NCBI RefSeq assembly: GCF_001650635.1
Contig: NZ_LWQU01000174.1
Coordinates: forward strand, 1-64,000
Source: Magnetospirillum moscoviense
GTDB taxonomy: Bacteria > Pseudomonadota > Alphaproteobacteria > Rhodospirillales > Magnetospirillaceae
Length of the DNA: 64,000 bases
Reading direction: 5' to 3'
The position numbers and the translations under genes are program-made. Under the pieces are notes generated by a model. The model was not told where the DNA came from. It did no database searches and saw only the letters and a program-made list of their open reading frames with translations. Shown here one piece after another: positions 34,392-42,971 of the stretch. Numbering within the stretch: the stretch's first letter is position 1; the number at the start of each line of letters is the position of its first letter.

Positions 34392-37328
34392 ATGTCCGAT
34401 CGCAGCCCGATCATCACCGCTCATCGTCAGGACGAAGCCGCCTGCCTTCGGGACTTGCTGGCCCAGGTCGCACTGCCGCCGGCTTGGGTGCAGGCCCGCG
34501 CCGCGCAATTGATCCAGGTGGCCCGCAACCGGCCGCCGGCTCTGTTCGACGCCTTGTTGCAGGAATTCAGCCTGTCCAATGCGGAAGGGGTCAGCCTGAT
34601 GGTGATCGCCGAATCGCTGCTCAGGATTCCCGATAGAGCCACCATCGACGCCTTGATCGAGGACCGGTTGGGGCATGGGGATTGGCACCGCCATCTGGGC
34701 CATTCGCCATCAAGGCTGGTCAACGTGGCGGCCTGGGGGCTGGCGACCGGGGCTGACCTGCTGCACCATGCCGGCCTGGTGGTGCGACTGGGCGAGCCGG
34801 TCCTGCGGGCGGCCTTGGCGCAAGCCGTGCGCTTGCTGGCCCACCAGTTCGTGATGGGAAGCTCCATTGAGGACGCCCTGGCCCGGTCCGATACCCGCTA
34901 TCGCTATTCCTTCGACATGCTGGGCGAAGGCGCCAGGACCCAAGCCGATGCCGACCGCCATTTCGACGCCTATACCGAGGCCATCGCCGCCATCGGCCGG
35001 ACATCCGGCGGGCAGGGGCCGATTGTGGGGCCGGGCATCTCGGTCAAGCTGTCGGCCCTGCATCCCCGCTTCGAGACGGCGCAGACCGAGCGGGTCCTGG
35101 CCCAGTTGGCGCCCCGCCTGGCCGAACTGGGGCGCTTGGCCCAAGATGTCAATGTCGGGTTGACAATCGATGCCGAGGAGGCCCATCGCCTGCATCTGAC
35201 CCTGGATGTGTTGGAGCGCCTGGTCTGGTGGGATGGGCTGGGGCTGGCGGTTCAGGCCTATCAAAAGCGAGCCCGGGCGGTGTGTGGTTATTTGGCGGAA
35301 ATGGCCCGTGCCCGGGGCGTTCGCCTGGTGGTGCGCCTGGTCAAGGGCGCCTATTGGGACGGCGAGATCAAGCGGGCGCAAGAGGCTGGCCTGGCCACCT
35401 ATCCGGTCTTCACTGACAAGGCCGCCACCGACCTGTCCTATCTCGCCTGCGCGCATATTTTGTTCGGTGGCGAAACGTTCATCTATCCGGCCTTCGCCAC
35501 CCACAACGCTCAGAGCATCGCCAGCATCGAGGCTTTGGCCGGATCGCGCACCGATTGGGAGTTCCAGCGCCTGCACGGCATGGGCGAGCGAATCTACGAG
35601 CAAATCGTCGCCAGCCATCCCTGCCGGGTCTATGCCCCCGTCGGTCATCACCACGATTTGCTGCCCTATCTGGTCCGCCGTTTGTTGGAAAACGGCGCCA
35701 ACGGCTCGTTCGTCAACCATATGGTTGACGAAGATGCGCCCATCGACAGCCTGATCCAGGCGCCGCATCAGGTTTGTCGTGGTGGCTTGCCGGAACCGCC
35801 ATTGATGTTTGCCCCCGAGCGGCGGGCGGCGGTGGGATGGGACCTGTCCGAGCCCGATGTCCGGGCAATGATGGAAGGCCATGCCGCCGCCCGGCCCGAC
35901 CATCCGCGCCCGCCAACTTCCGCGCCCGCAGATGTCAACCATGCGGTTGACGCCGCGGCTGCGGCTGCCGGGTCCTGGGACCGTCTGGGCGGCGAGCGCC
36001 GGGCGGAAATCCTTGAAAATGCGTCGGATCTTGTGGAATCCGCGGCCCCGGACCTGATGGCAGGACTGGTCCACGAGGCCGGCAAGACCATCCCCGACGC
36101 CCTGGCCGAACTGCGCGAGACGGTCGATTTCCTGCGTTATTACGCCGTGCAGGCGCGGAAACATTTTGGGGGCGATATGGTCCTGCCGGGACCGGCCGGT
36201 GAAAGCAACAGGTTGCGGCTGAAGGGCAGGGGGGTGTTCGCCGCCATCAGCCCGTGGAACTTCCCCCTGGCGATCTTCGTCGGTCAGGTCGCGGCGGCCC
36301 TGGCCGCCGGCAATGCCGTGGTGGCCAAGGCAGCACCGCAGACGCCAAGGATCGCCGCCCGCGCGGTGGATCTGCTGCATCAAGCCGGGGTGCCCCGGGG
36401 CGTCTTGCATCTGGTGACGGGTGGCGTCGAAATCGGCCAGGCCCTGACCCAGCATCCCGGTTTGACTGGGGTTTCCTTCACCGGTTCCACTGCCACCGCC
36501 CAGGCGATCAATCGCCGGCTGGCGGCCAGGTCCGGGCCGATCATTCCGCTGATCGCCGAAACCGGCGGCATCAACGCCCTGATCGCCGATTCCTCGGCAT
36601 TACCCGAGCAACTGGTCGACGACATCATCGTCTCGGCCTTTCGTTCGGCCGGGCAGCGCTGTTCGTCAGCGCGAATCCTGTTCGTGCAAAATGAGGCTGC
36701 AAAAACGGTCGAACGGCTGCTGGCCGGGGCGGCGGCCGAGCTTCGGCTGGGGTCGCCCTGGCACTTGTCGACCGATATCGGCCCGGTGATTGATGCCGCC
36801 GCCCGCGACCGCCTGCAGGCCCATGCCGATTGGATCGGGCACCGGGCCGCCCGATTGTTCGAATGTCCCATTCCCGATGGTCTGGCGGAACTGACGATGT
36901 TCGGCCCTCGGGCCTTTCGCCTGGAAAATGCCGATCTGTTGGGCGCGGAAGTGTTCGGCCCGATCCTGCACGTGGTGCATTTCGCCCGGTCGCACCTGGG
37001 TTCGGTCCTGGATTGGATCAATGCCAGCGGCTATGGCCTGACGCTCGGCATCCATTCACGAATTGATTCGTTTTGGCAACAAGTGGCCGAGAACGTGCGT
37101 GTCGGCAACATCTATGTCAATCGCGGTCAGATCGGGGCAGTGGTTGGGGTGCAGCCGTTCGGCGGCGAGGGTCTGTCGGGCACCGGCCCGAAAGCCGGCG
37201 GCCCGCACACACTATTCCGTTACGCGACGGAAACGACCACCAGCATCAATCTCGCCGCCATTGGCGGCGATGTCGGATTGCTGACCGGTGGTCGTCAACC
37301 GAAGTTTACGCCTTGCGGCAGGTCTTGA
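34392..37328 (+). CDS. putA: Bifunctional proline dehydrogenase / L-glutamate gamma-semialdehyde dehydrogenase
   Basis: The 978-residue protein is a minimal (type A) PutA that oxidises proline to glutamate. An N-terminal arm precedes the FAD-dependent PRODH barrel (about 90-450; GISVKLSALHPRFE, VRLVKGAYWDGEIKRAQ, QRLHGMGERIYEQI). The NAD-dependent aldehyde dehydrogenase half (about 480-970) has ISPWNFPLAIFVGQVAAALA, VSFTGSTATAQAIN, the Glu in IAETGG and catalytic Cys in RSAGQRCSSARILF (about 756). There is no N-terminal ribbon-helix-helix, so it is not a self-repressor like E. coli PutA. The start ATG 34392 has AAGGGGG seven bases upstream. The 3' end overlaps the convergent DUF2892 gene by 23 bases. 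Confidence 0.95.
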   Translation: MSDRSPIITAHRQDEAACLRDLLAQVALPPAWVQARAAQLIQVARNRPPALFDALLQEFSLSNAEGVSLMVIAESLLRIPDRATIDALIEDRLGHGDWHRHLGHSPSRLVNVAAWGLATGADLLHHAGLVVRLGEPVLRAALAQAVRLLAHQFVMGSSIEDALARSDTRYRYSFDMLGEGARTQADADRHFDAYTEAIAAIGRTSGGQGPIVGPGISVKLSALHPRFETAQTERVLAQLAPRLAELGRLAQDVNVGLTIDAEEAHRLHLTLDVLERLVWWDGLGLAVQAYQKRARAVCGYLAEMARARGVRLVVRLVKGAYWDGEIKRAQEAGLATYPVFTDKAATDLSYLACAHILFGGETFIYPAFATHNAQSIASIEALAGSRTDWEFQRLHGMGERIYEQIVASHPCRVYAPVGHHHDLLPYLVRRLLENGANGSFVNHMVDEDAPIDSLIQAPHQVCRGGLPEPPLMFAPERRAAVGWDLSEPDVRAMMEGHAAARPDHPRPPTSAPADVNHAVDAAAAAAGSWDRLGGERRAEILENASDLVESAAPDLMAGLVHEAGKTIPDALAELRETVDFLRYYAVQARKHFGGDMVLPGPAGESNRLRLKGRGVFAAISPWNFPLAIFVGQVAAALAAGNAVVAKAAPQTPRIAARAVDLLHQAGVPRGVLHLVTGGVEIGQALTQHPGLTGVSFTGSTATAQAINRRLAARSGPIIPLIAETGGINALIADSSALPEQLVDDIIVSAFRSAGQRCSSARILFVQNEAAKTVERLLAGAAAELRLGSPWHLSTDIGPVIDAAARDRLQAHADWIGHRAARLFECPIPDGLAELTMFGPRAFRLENADLLGAEVFGPILHVVHFARSHLGSVLDWINASGYGLTLGIHSRIDSFWQQVAENVRVGNIYVNRGQIGAVVGVQPFGGEGLSGTGPKAGGPHTLFRYATETTTSINLAAIGGDVGLLTGGRQPKFTPCGRS

Positions 37329-37494
37329 TGCCCAGCGGCAGATAGGCCGGGCACCAGCCGATCAGGCCGGTGGCCAGCGGCACCACGCCGATGAAGCCCC
37401 ACACACCGACAAGGCCGGTCGCGGCGGCCCCGATCAGGCCGATTCCAGCGACAATGCGAAGGATGCGGTCGATACCGCCAACGTTCTTGTTCAT
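37306..37494 (-). CDS. YgaP-like DUF2892 inner-membrane protein
   Basis: The 62-residue protein (MNKNVGGIDRILRIVAGIGL...) has two membrane helices, the second ending VPLATGLIGWCPAYLPLGIKTC. This is the DUF2892/YgaP transmembrane module with its conserved GWCP..LP.G..TC pattern. In YgaP it is fused to a rhodanese; here it stands alone. GGAGC precedes the ATG at 37494. It lies just downstream of a Crp/Fnr gene on the same strand, a pairing that suggests control by that regulator. Its C-terminus overlaps the putA end. Confidence 0.88.
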   Translation of the reverse strand: MNKNVGGIDRILRIVAGIGLIGAAATGLVGVWGFIGVVPLATGLIGWCPAYLPLGIKTCRKA

Positions 37495-37556
37495 GATTGC
37501 TCCGACATCAAAATGGTTCAGTCGGGGCACTAGACCACAACGAGCGCCATCGTTCC

Positions 37557-37569
37557 GTGACTAGGTCAC
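37557..37569. promoter_or_regulatory. 13-bp palindrome upstream of DUF2892 gene, overlapping crp-like stop
   Basis: GTGAC-TAG-GTCAC is a perfect inverted repeat 63-75 bases upstream of the DUF2892 start. It resembles Crp/Fnr half-sites (TGA...TCA), but the core spacing is five bases, whereas classical sites have six. It may be an operator for the adjacent Crp/Fnr regulator. Confidence 0.35.
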
Positions 37570-38240
37570 ACACCGTCGGACAGGCTGGATAGTCCTTTTG
37601 CATCGCGGATCTCGACGCGGCCGCGATGCAGGCAGACCCAGCCGCGCCGCTCGAATTCCTTGAGCTGGCGGCTGACCACCTCGCGGGCGGTGCCCAGTTC
37701 GACGGCGATTTCCTGGTGGGTGGCGCGGGCGTGGCCGCCGCTATCGGCATGCTGGCGCAGCCAGGCGGCCAGGCGGACATCGACCCGGCCGAAAGCAACT
37801 TCCTCGATCAACATCAGCAAATCGCCGATCCGCGCCGCATAGGCCGAGAACACGAAGTCCCGGAACGCTTCCGAGTGCCCGAGAAGGGTGCGGAAGGTCG
37901 CGGCCGGCAGCACCAACGCGCGGACGTCGGTCTCGGCGATACCCTCGGCGGCATAATCCTCGCGGGCGATCAGGCAATTGGTGGTCAAGACGCAGGATTG
38001 GCCGGATTCCACGCGGTACAGCACGATCTCGCGCCCGTTCTCGGCGACCTTCTGCACGCGGATCGAGCCGTCCATCACCAGGACGTAGCTGGAACATTCG
38101 GCGCCGTCCTGGAACAACACGGTGCCGGCCGGAATGGCGGCGACACGGGCCGAATCGCGCAGCAGCCGGGTGCTGTCGGAATCCAGTTTGGCAAACTGGG
38201 GAAACGAGGCGACGATATCCCCGTCCATCGATCCGCTCAT
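37566..38240 (-). CDS. Crp/Fnr-family transcription regulator
   Basis: The 224-residue regulator has a cNMP-like beta-roll (about 10-120; IPAGTVLFQDGAECSSYVLV), a dimer helix (about 125-150) and a winged helix-turn-helix. The recognition helix lies in ATHQEIAVELGTAREVVSRQLKEFERRGWV (about 170-200). The N-terminal Cys cluster of true Fnr is absent, and the cAMP-contact residues are not obviously kept. This leaves a DNR-like or redox-responsive type as one possibility, with the single Cys in GQSCVLTTNCL notable. It overlaps the upstream ACT-domain gene by four bases (ATGA) and precedes the DUF2892 gene. Confidence 0.88.
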   Translation of the reverse strand: MSGSMDGDIVASFPQFAKLDSDSTRLLRDSARVAAIPAGTVLFQDGAECSSYVLVMDGSIRVQKVAENGREIVLYRVESGQSCVLTTNCLIAREDYAAEGIAETDVRALVLPAATFRTLLGHSEAFRDFVFSAYAARIGDLLMLIEEVAFGRVDVRLAAWLRQHADSGGHARATHQEIAVELGTAREVVSRQLKEFERRGWVCLHRGRVEIRDAKGLSSLSDGV

Positions 38241-38749
38241 GCCGCTTCGATATGGCAGGTCAGGTGCAGCTCGCCGGCGGTATTGGCCACCGTCGCCAGG
38301 CAGGCATCGGCCCGTTCCGTCAGCGATACGGCGAAGCGGGTGATGTAAAGCCCCTGTTCGGGAAGGCGTTGGGCGTCCATGCGAACGATGTTGGCCTTGA
38401 ACTCGCCGAACACCTCGGACAGGCGGGCGACCAGGCCGGGACGGTCGCCGCCCGACACCACCACCCGGTGGGTGATTCGCCCGGCCGGCCCGTGGGCGGA
38501 ATCAAGGTCGAACGACCTGACCGAAATCTGCGCCGCGGCCAGTTCCGGCATCGCTTCCAGCGCGCCTTCGATCTCGAGGGCGTCGATACCGGCCGGCAAT
38601 TCGCAAATCGAGGTGAATTCGGCGCCGGCGCCCAGCATGGCGAAGCTGGTATCGCCCAGATTGGCGCCAAGGTCGAACAGCCTGCCGGTGATCGCGGCGA
38701 TCAGGCCGGTGCGATCGGGGCAGAAGATCGAGATCAGGACGGTGCTCAT
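38237..38749 (-). CDS. Tandem ACT-domain protein (GcvR-like)
   Basis: The 170-residue protein has two ACT domains: residues about 1-75 (VLISIFCPDRTGLIAAITGRLFDLGANLGD) and about 90-165 (HRVVVSGGDRPGLVARLSEVFGEFKANIVRM). It belongs to the GcvR-like group of amino-acid-sensing regulators. These usually bind a small ligand or partner protein and lack their own DNA-binding domain. The start at 38749 is an ATG without a strong ribosome-binding site. Its stop overlaps the start of the Crp/Fnr gene, so the two are translated together; a functional link is possible but unproven. Confidence 0.85.
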   Translation of the reverse strand: MSTVLISIFCPDRTGLIAAITGRLFDLGANLGDTSFAMLGAGAEFTSICELPAGIDALEIEGALEAMPELAAAQISVRSFDLDSAHGPAGRITHRVVVSGGDRPGLVARLSEVFGEFKANIVRMDAQRLPEQGLYITRFAVSLTERADACLATVANTAGELHLTCHIEAA

Positions 38750-38863
38750 GTCAAAGGCCCGCAGCCGTGGAAAACAGGCCCCATCATGCGCCTTGGCCGG
38801 CGGATTGCAACCCACTACCGCGGGCGCGGCGGGGCCGTTATAGTTCGCGCCAGGAGGGGCGGA

Positions 38864-39316
38864 ATGAAGCCGAAAATCGTGATTGGCCTGGTGGTGGCGG
38901 CGGCTGTGGTGGCGGGCATCCTGGCATCGCGACCGTGGCAGCGCTTCAGCCACAGCATCGACCCGCGCGACGCCCAGGCCGTCGCCCAGGGGGCCGACCT
39001 TTATCGCCGCCATTGTGCCGAATGCCACGGCGCCGACCTGAAGGGCGAGCCCGATTGGCGGGTCCGCAAGCCCAACGGCGAATTGCCGGCGCCGCCACAC
39101 GACGAAACCGGCCACACCTGGCACCATAGCGACGAGCAATTGTTCGCCATGACCAAGCACGGCATGAGCCGGTTCGCGCCGCCCGACTACCGTTCGGCCA
39201 TGCCGTCCTTTGTCGGTCGCCTGACCGACCGGGAAATCCGCTCGGTCCTGGCCTATGTCAAGTCGACCTGGCCGGCCGATATTCAGGCGCGCCAGCAACA
39301 ATTGAACTTACGGTGA
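38864..39316 (+). CDS. Membrane-anchored monohaem cytochrome c
   Basis: The 150-residue protein has an N-terminal anchor or uncleaved signal (IVIGLVVAAAVVAGILAS, residues 5-22) and one class I haem site, CAECH (about 52-56). A distal Met follows in YRSAMPSFVGRLTDREIRSVLAYVKSTWP. CAGGAGGGG stands just upstream of the ATG at 38864. It would pass electrons in the periplasm. The partner is not identifiable; no oxidase or dehydrogenase gene lies nearby. A small stem (GGCAA-7-TTGCC, 39346-39362) follows the gene and may aid termination. Confidence 0.9.
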   Translation: MKPKIVIGLVVAAAVVAGILASRPWQRFSHSIDPRDAQAVAQGADLYRRHCAECHGADLKGEPDWRVRKPNGELPAPPHDETGHTWHHSDEQLFAMTKHGMSRFAPPDYRSAMPSFVGRLTDREIRSVLAYVKSTWPADIQARQQQLNLR

Positions 39317-39363
39317 TTCCGGCGCTGCCGAAAGCTTAGTCACTAGGCAAGCGGCTTTTGCCG

Positions 39364-39392
39364 TTGCATTGGGCAGCGTCTGCATAATAAAT
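39364..39392 (+). promoter_or_regulatory. Candidate sigma-70 promoter for the dusB-ntr superoperon
   Basis: TTGCAT (39364-39369) and ATAAAT (39387-39392), spaced by 17 bases, lie just before dusB. This AT-rich patch stands out from the GC-rich surroundings. It would give a very short leader (dusB ATG at 39400), so TAATAA at 39385-39390 may be the actual -10 element or the promoter may lie elsewhere. A sigma-54 match was sought and not found at the right spacing. Confidence 0.4.
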
Positions 39393-39399
39393 ACGCAGC

Positions 39400-40407
39400 A
39401 TGACTGCGATCTTGTCGAAACCCCTGTCCGTCGGCGACCTGACCCTCGCCAACCCCGTGATTCTGGCGCCGATGTCCGGCGTGACCGATCTGCCGTTCCG
39501 GCGTCTGGTCAAGCGGATGGGCGGCGGGCTGGTGGTGTCGGAAATGATCGCCAGCCAGGCGATGATCCGGGCCAACCGCCAGACCATCAAGATGGCCGCC
39601 GGCTGTGCCGAGGAATTCCCGCTGTCGGTGCAACTGGCCGGCTGCGACACCGCCGCCATGGCCGATGCGGCGCGGATGAACCAGGACATGGGCGCCGCCA
39701 TCATCGACATCAATATGGGCTGCCCGGTCAAGAAGGTCGCCATCAAGGGCGAGGCCGGCTCGGCCCTGATGAAGGACGAGGTGCTGGCCGGGCGCATCCT
39801 GGAAGCGACCGCGCGGGCGGTGTCGATCCCGGTGACCTTGAAGTGCCGCATGGGCTGGGATCACCACACCCTGAACGCGCCACGCCTGGCCCGCATCGCC
39901 GAGCAAAGCGGCATCAAGATGGTCACCGTGCACGGGCGCACCCGCCAGCAATTCTATACCGGCACCGCCGATTGGGCCTTCGTCCGCCAGGTCAAGGAGG
40001 CGGTATCGATCCCGGTGGTGGTCAATGGCGACATCCACACCGAGGCCGATGCCGTGCGCGCATTGCAGGAATCGGGCGCCGACGGGGTGATGATCGGGCG
40101 GGCCACCTATGGCCGGCCGTGGTTGCCCGGCCAGGTGGGCGCATACCTGACGACCGGCGAGCACCGTGCCGATCCCTCGCTGGAACGCCAACTCGAGATA
40201 CTGCTCGCCCATTTCGACGACATGCTGTCCCATTACGGCAGCGATACCGGTGTTCGCATGGCCCGCAAGCATGTGGCCTGGTATTCCAAGGGATTGCACG
40301 GCTCGGCCGATTTCCGCGCGGCCGTCAACCGGATGAGCGATGCTGCCCAGGTTCGCCGCGCCATCCTCGACTTTTATCTTCCCCTGTGCGACCGCGAGGC
40401 GGCATGA
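39400..40407 (+). CDS. dusB: tRNA-dihydrouridine synthase B (NifR3)
   Basis: The 335-residue flavoenzyme reduces uridines in the tRNA D-loop. The N-terminal TIM barrel carries [18 protein letters not shown], the catalytic Cys108 in [20 protein letters not shown], and [36 protein letters not shown] binds the FMN phosphate, and a helical RNA-binding domain follows. In alphaproteobacteria this gene, historically nifR3, heads the ntrBC operon, exactly as here; the ntrB start overlaps its stop (ATGA). Confidence 0.96.
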   Translation: MTAILSKPLSVGDLTLANPVILAPMSGVTDLPFRRLVKRMGGGLVVSEMIASQAMIRANRQTIKMAAGCAEEFPLSVQLAGCDTAAMADAARMNQDMGAAIIDINMGCPVKKVAIKGEAGSALMKDEVLAGRILEATARAVSIPVTLKCRMGWDHHTLNAPRLARIAEQSGIKMVTVHGRTRQQFYTGTADWAFVRQVKEAVSIPVVVNGDIHTEADAVRALQESGADGVMIGRATYGRPWLPGQVGAYLTTGEHRADPSLERQLEILLAHFDDMLSHYGSDTGVRMARKHVAWYSKGLHGSADFRAAVNRMSDAAQVRRAILDFYLPLCDREAA

Positions 40408-41516
40408 GCGTGAAAACGGCCCTGCGCAGGGTCCCGCGGGACACGGTCGATCCGTCCTTGGTGCTGGGCGCCCTGGCGGCGGCGGTGCTGGTGATCGACG
40501 GCGATGATCGCATTCTTTACGCCAACGCGGCGGCCGAGCAATTGTTCCAGTCGGGCCAGGCCTATCTGTGCAACCAGTCGGTCCAGGCGTTGCTGCCGCC
40601 CGATTGTCCGATCTTCTCGCTGATCGAGCAGGCCCGTCACGAATCTCAGGTGGTGTCCGAGTACGGCATCATCCTCGACACCCCGCGCACCGGTCATCGG
40701 ACCGTGACCGTTCAGGTGTCGCCGATCGCCGAAATCCCCGGCGGCGTGGCGCTTTCCCTGCACGAGCAATCCATCGCCTTGAAGATCGGCGGCTCGTTGG
40801 CCAGCCGCAACGCCGCCCGTTCGGTCACCGCCATGGCGGCCATGCTGGCCCACGAGGTCAAGAATCCGTTGTCGGGCATCCGTGGCGCCGCGCAATTGCT
40901 GGAACTGGGGGCGTCCGAGGAAGACCGCCAACTGACCCGCCTGATCGTCGACGAGGCCGACCGCATCGTCGCCTTGGTCGATCGGATGGAGGTGTTTTCC
41001 GAAAATCCGCAGGTCGACCGCGTACCGGTCAACATCCATCAGGTGCTGGAACATGTGCGGCGCATCTCGGAAAACGGCTTCGCCCGCAATGTCCGGATCA
41101 TCGAGAATTACGATCCGTCGCTGCCTCCGGTGTGGGGCAGCCGCGACCAATTGATCCAGGTATTCTTGAACCTGCTCAAGAACGCGGCCGAGGCCGCACC
41201 CGCCGATGGCGGCGAAATCGTCGTCACCACCGCCTACCAGCATGGTGTCCGCTTGGCCGTTCCCGGCAGCGAGGCTCGGCGCCACCTGCCGCTGGTGGTC
41301 AGTATCCAGGACAATGGCGACGGCATTCCCGACGATCTGCGCCAGCACCTGTTCGACGCCTTCGTCACCACCAAGCCGGCCGGCAAGGGCCTGGGCCTGG
41401 CCCTGGTCGCCAAGATCGTCGGCGACCATGGCGGTATCGTCGAATTTGACTCTATTCCACGGCGCACCGTGTTCAGGGTGATGTTGCCGATGGTCGAGGA
41501 AGGGGATCGAGCCTAG
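40404..41516 (+). CDS. ntrB: Nitrogen-regulation histidine kinase NtrB
   Basis: The 370-residue cytoplasmic kinase/phosphatase for NtrC responds to PII-signalled nitrogen status. A PAS domain (about 18-120) is followed by HisKA with His150 ([21 protein letters not shown]). The ATPase domain has [11 protein letters not shown] (N box), [10 protein letters not shown] and [18 protein letters not shown]. No membrane segments are present, in keeping with NtrB. It is translationally coupled to dusB and followed 3 bases later by ntrC. Confidence 0.96.
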   Translation: MSVKTALRRVPRDTVDPSLVLGALAAAVLVIDGDDRILYANAAAEQLFQSGQAYLCNQSVQALLPPDCPIFSLIEQARHESQVVSEYGIILDTPRTGHRTVTVQVSPIAEIPGGVALSLHEQSIALKIGGSLASRNAARSVTAMAAMLAHEVKNPLSGIRGAAQLLELGASEEDRQLTRLIVDEADRIVALVDRMEVFSENPQVDRVPVNIHQVLEHVRRISENGFARNVRIIENYDPSLPPVWGSRDQLIQVFLNLLKNAAEAAPADGGEIVVTTAYQHGVRLAVPGSEARRHLPLVVSIQDNGDGIPDDLRQHLFDAFVTTKPAGKGLGLALVAKIVGDHGGIVEFDSIPRRTVFRVMLPMVEEGDRA

Positions 41517-41519
41517 GTC

Positions 41520-42968
41520 ATGAGTACACCATCCACCATCCTGGTCGCCGACGACGATCGCGGCATCCGTACTGTTCTGGCCCAGGCGCTGGGCCGCGCC
41601 GGCTACGAGGTCCGCACCACCGGCAACGCCTCGACCTTGTGGCGCTGGGTGTCGGAAGGCGAGGGCGACCTGGTCATCACCGATGTCGTGATGCCCGATG
41701 AAAGCGGCCTGGACCTCTTGCCCCGCATCAAGAAGATCCGCCCGGAAATGCGCATCATCGTGATGAGCGCGCAGAATACCTTGCTGACCGCGGTCAAGGC
41801 GACCCAGCGCGGCGCCTTCGAATATCTGCCCAAGCCGTTCGACATCAAGGAACTGGTCTCGGTTGTCAACCGCGCCTTGACGACGCCGCGCAGCCAGCCC
41901 AGCGAGGACGGCGCCGCCGAGGACGAGGAAAAGCTGCCGCTGATCGGCCGGTCGGCGGCGATGCAGGAAATCTATCGGACCCTGGCCCGCCTGATGGGGA
42001 CCGACCTGTCGGTGATGATCACCGGAGAGTCGGGCACCGGCAAGGAACTGGTGGCCCGGGCGCTTCACAATTACGGCAAGCGGCGCAACGGCTCGTTCGT
42101 CGCCATCAACATGGCGGCGATTCCGCGCGAACTGATCGAGTCCGAGCTGTTCGGTCATGAAAAGGGCGCCTTTACCGGCGCCACCCAGCGGGCATCCGGC
42201 CGGTTCGAGCAGGCGGAAGGCGGAACGCTGTTCCTGGACGAGATCGGCGACATGCCGCCCGAGGCGCAGACCCGGCTGCTGCGGGTGCTGCAGGAAGGCG
42301 AATACACCACCGTCGGCGGCCGCACGCCGATCCGGGCCAATGTCCGCATCGTCGCCGCCACCCACCGCGACCTGACCCAGTTGATCCGCCAGGGCCTGTT
42401 CCGCGAGGATTTGTTCTATCGCCTGAACGTGGTGCCGATCCGGCTGCCGCCCTTGCGCGAGCGGACCGAGGACATTCCCGAACTGGTCCGCCATTTCCTG
42501 AGCCAGGCCGGGGCCGAGGGATTGCCGCCCAAGGCCATCGATTCCCAGGCGATGGACCGTCTGAAGCGGCATCGGTGGCCCGGCAACGTGCGCGAGCTGG
42601 AAAATCTGGTTCGCCGGTTGGGCGCGCTTTATTCCCAGGAAGTGATCGGCGTCGATGTCATCGAGGCCGAGTTGGCCGGCGGCGCCCCGATCGCCGATGC
42701 CGTCGCCTCGGTCGAGGGCGAGGGGCTGTCGGCCAGCGTCGAGCGCCATCTGCGCGAATATTTCTCCAGCCACGGCGACAACCTGCCGCCGCCCGGCATC
42801 TACGACCGCGTGCTGCGCGAGGTCGAGCGGCCGTTGATCAGCCTGGCGCTCGAGGTCACCCGCGGCAACCAGATCAAGGCCGCCCATATCCTGGGCGTCA
42901 ACCGCAACACGCTTCGCAAGAAAATCCGCGATCTCGACCTGTCGGTGGCCCGCGGCGGGCTGAAATAG
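41520..42968 (+). CDS. ntrC: Nitrogen response regulator NtrC
   Basis: The 482-residue sigma-54 activator has a receiver domain with phospho-acceptor Asp55 ([13 protein letters not shown]). The AAA+ domain carries Walker A GESGTGKE (about 169-176), the sigma-54-contacting GAFTGA loop (217-222) and [14 protein letters not shown] Fis-type helix-turn-helix lies at the C-terminus (about 445-475, [21 protein letters not shown]). All motifs needed for activating nitrogen-scavenging promoters are intact. It lies between ntrB and ntrY with 3-base gaps. Confidence 0.97.
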   Translation: MSTPSTILVADDDRGIRTVLAQALGRAGYEVRTTGNASTLWRWVSEGEGDLVITDVVMPDESGLDLLPRIKKIRPEMRIIVMSAQNTLLTAVKATQRGAFEYLPKPFDIKELVSVVNRALTTPRSQPSEDGAAEDEEKLPLIGRSAAMQEIYRTLARLMGTDLSVMITGESGTGKELVARALHNYGKRRNGSFVAINMAAIPRELIESELFGHEKGAFTGATQRASGRFEQAEGGTLFLDEIGDMPPEAQTRLLRVLQEGEYTTVGGRTPIRANVRIVAATHRDLTQLIRQGLFREDLFYRLNVVPIRLPPLRERTEDIPELVRHFLSQAGAEGLPPKAIDSQAMDRLKRHRWPGNVRELENLVRRLGALYSQEVIGVDVIEAELAGGAPIADAVASVEGEGLSASVERHLREYFSSHGDNLPPPGIYDRVLREVERPLISLALEVTRGNQIKAAHILGVNRNTLRKKIRDLDLSVARGGLK

Positions 42969-42971
42969 CCG

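Noticed and set aside
39345-39399. Possible sigma-54 promoter before dusB
   Set aside because: GG and GC dinucleotides are present but separated by nine or twelve bases, not the required ten.
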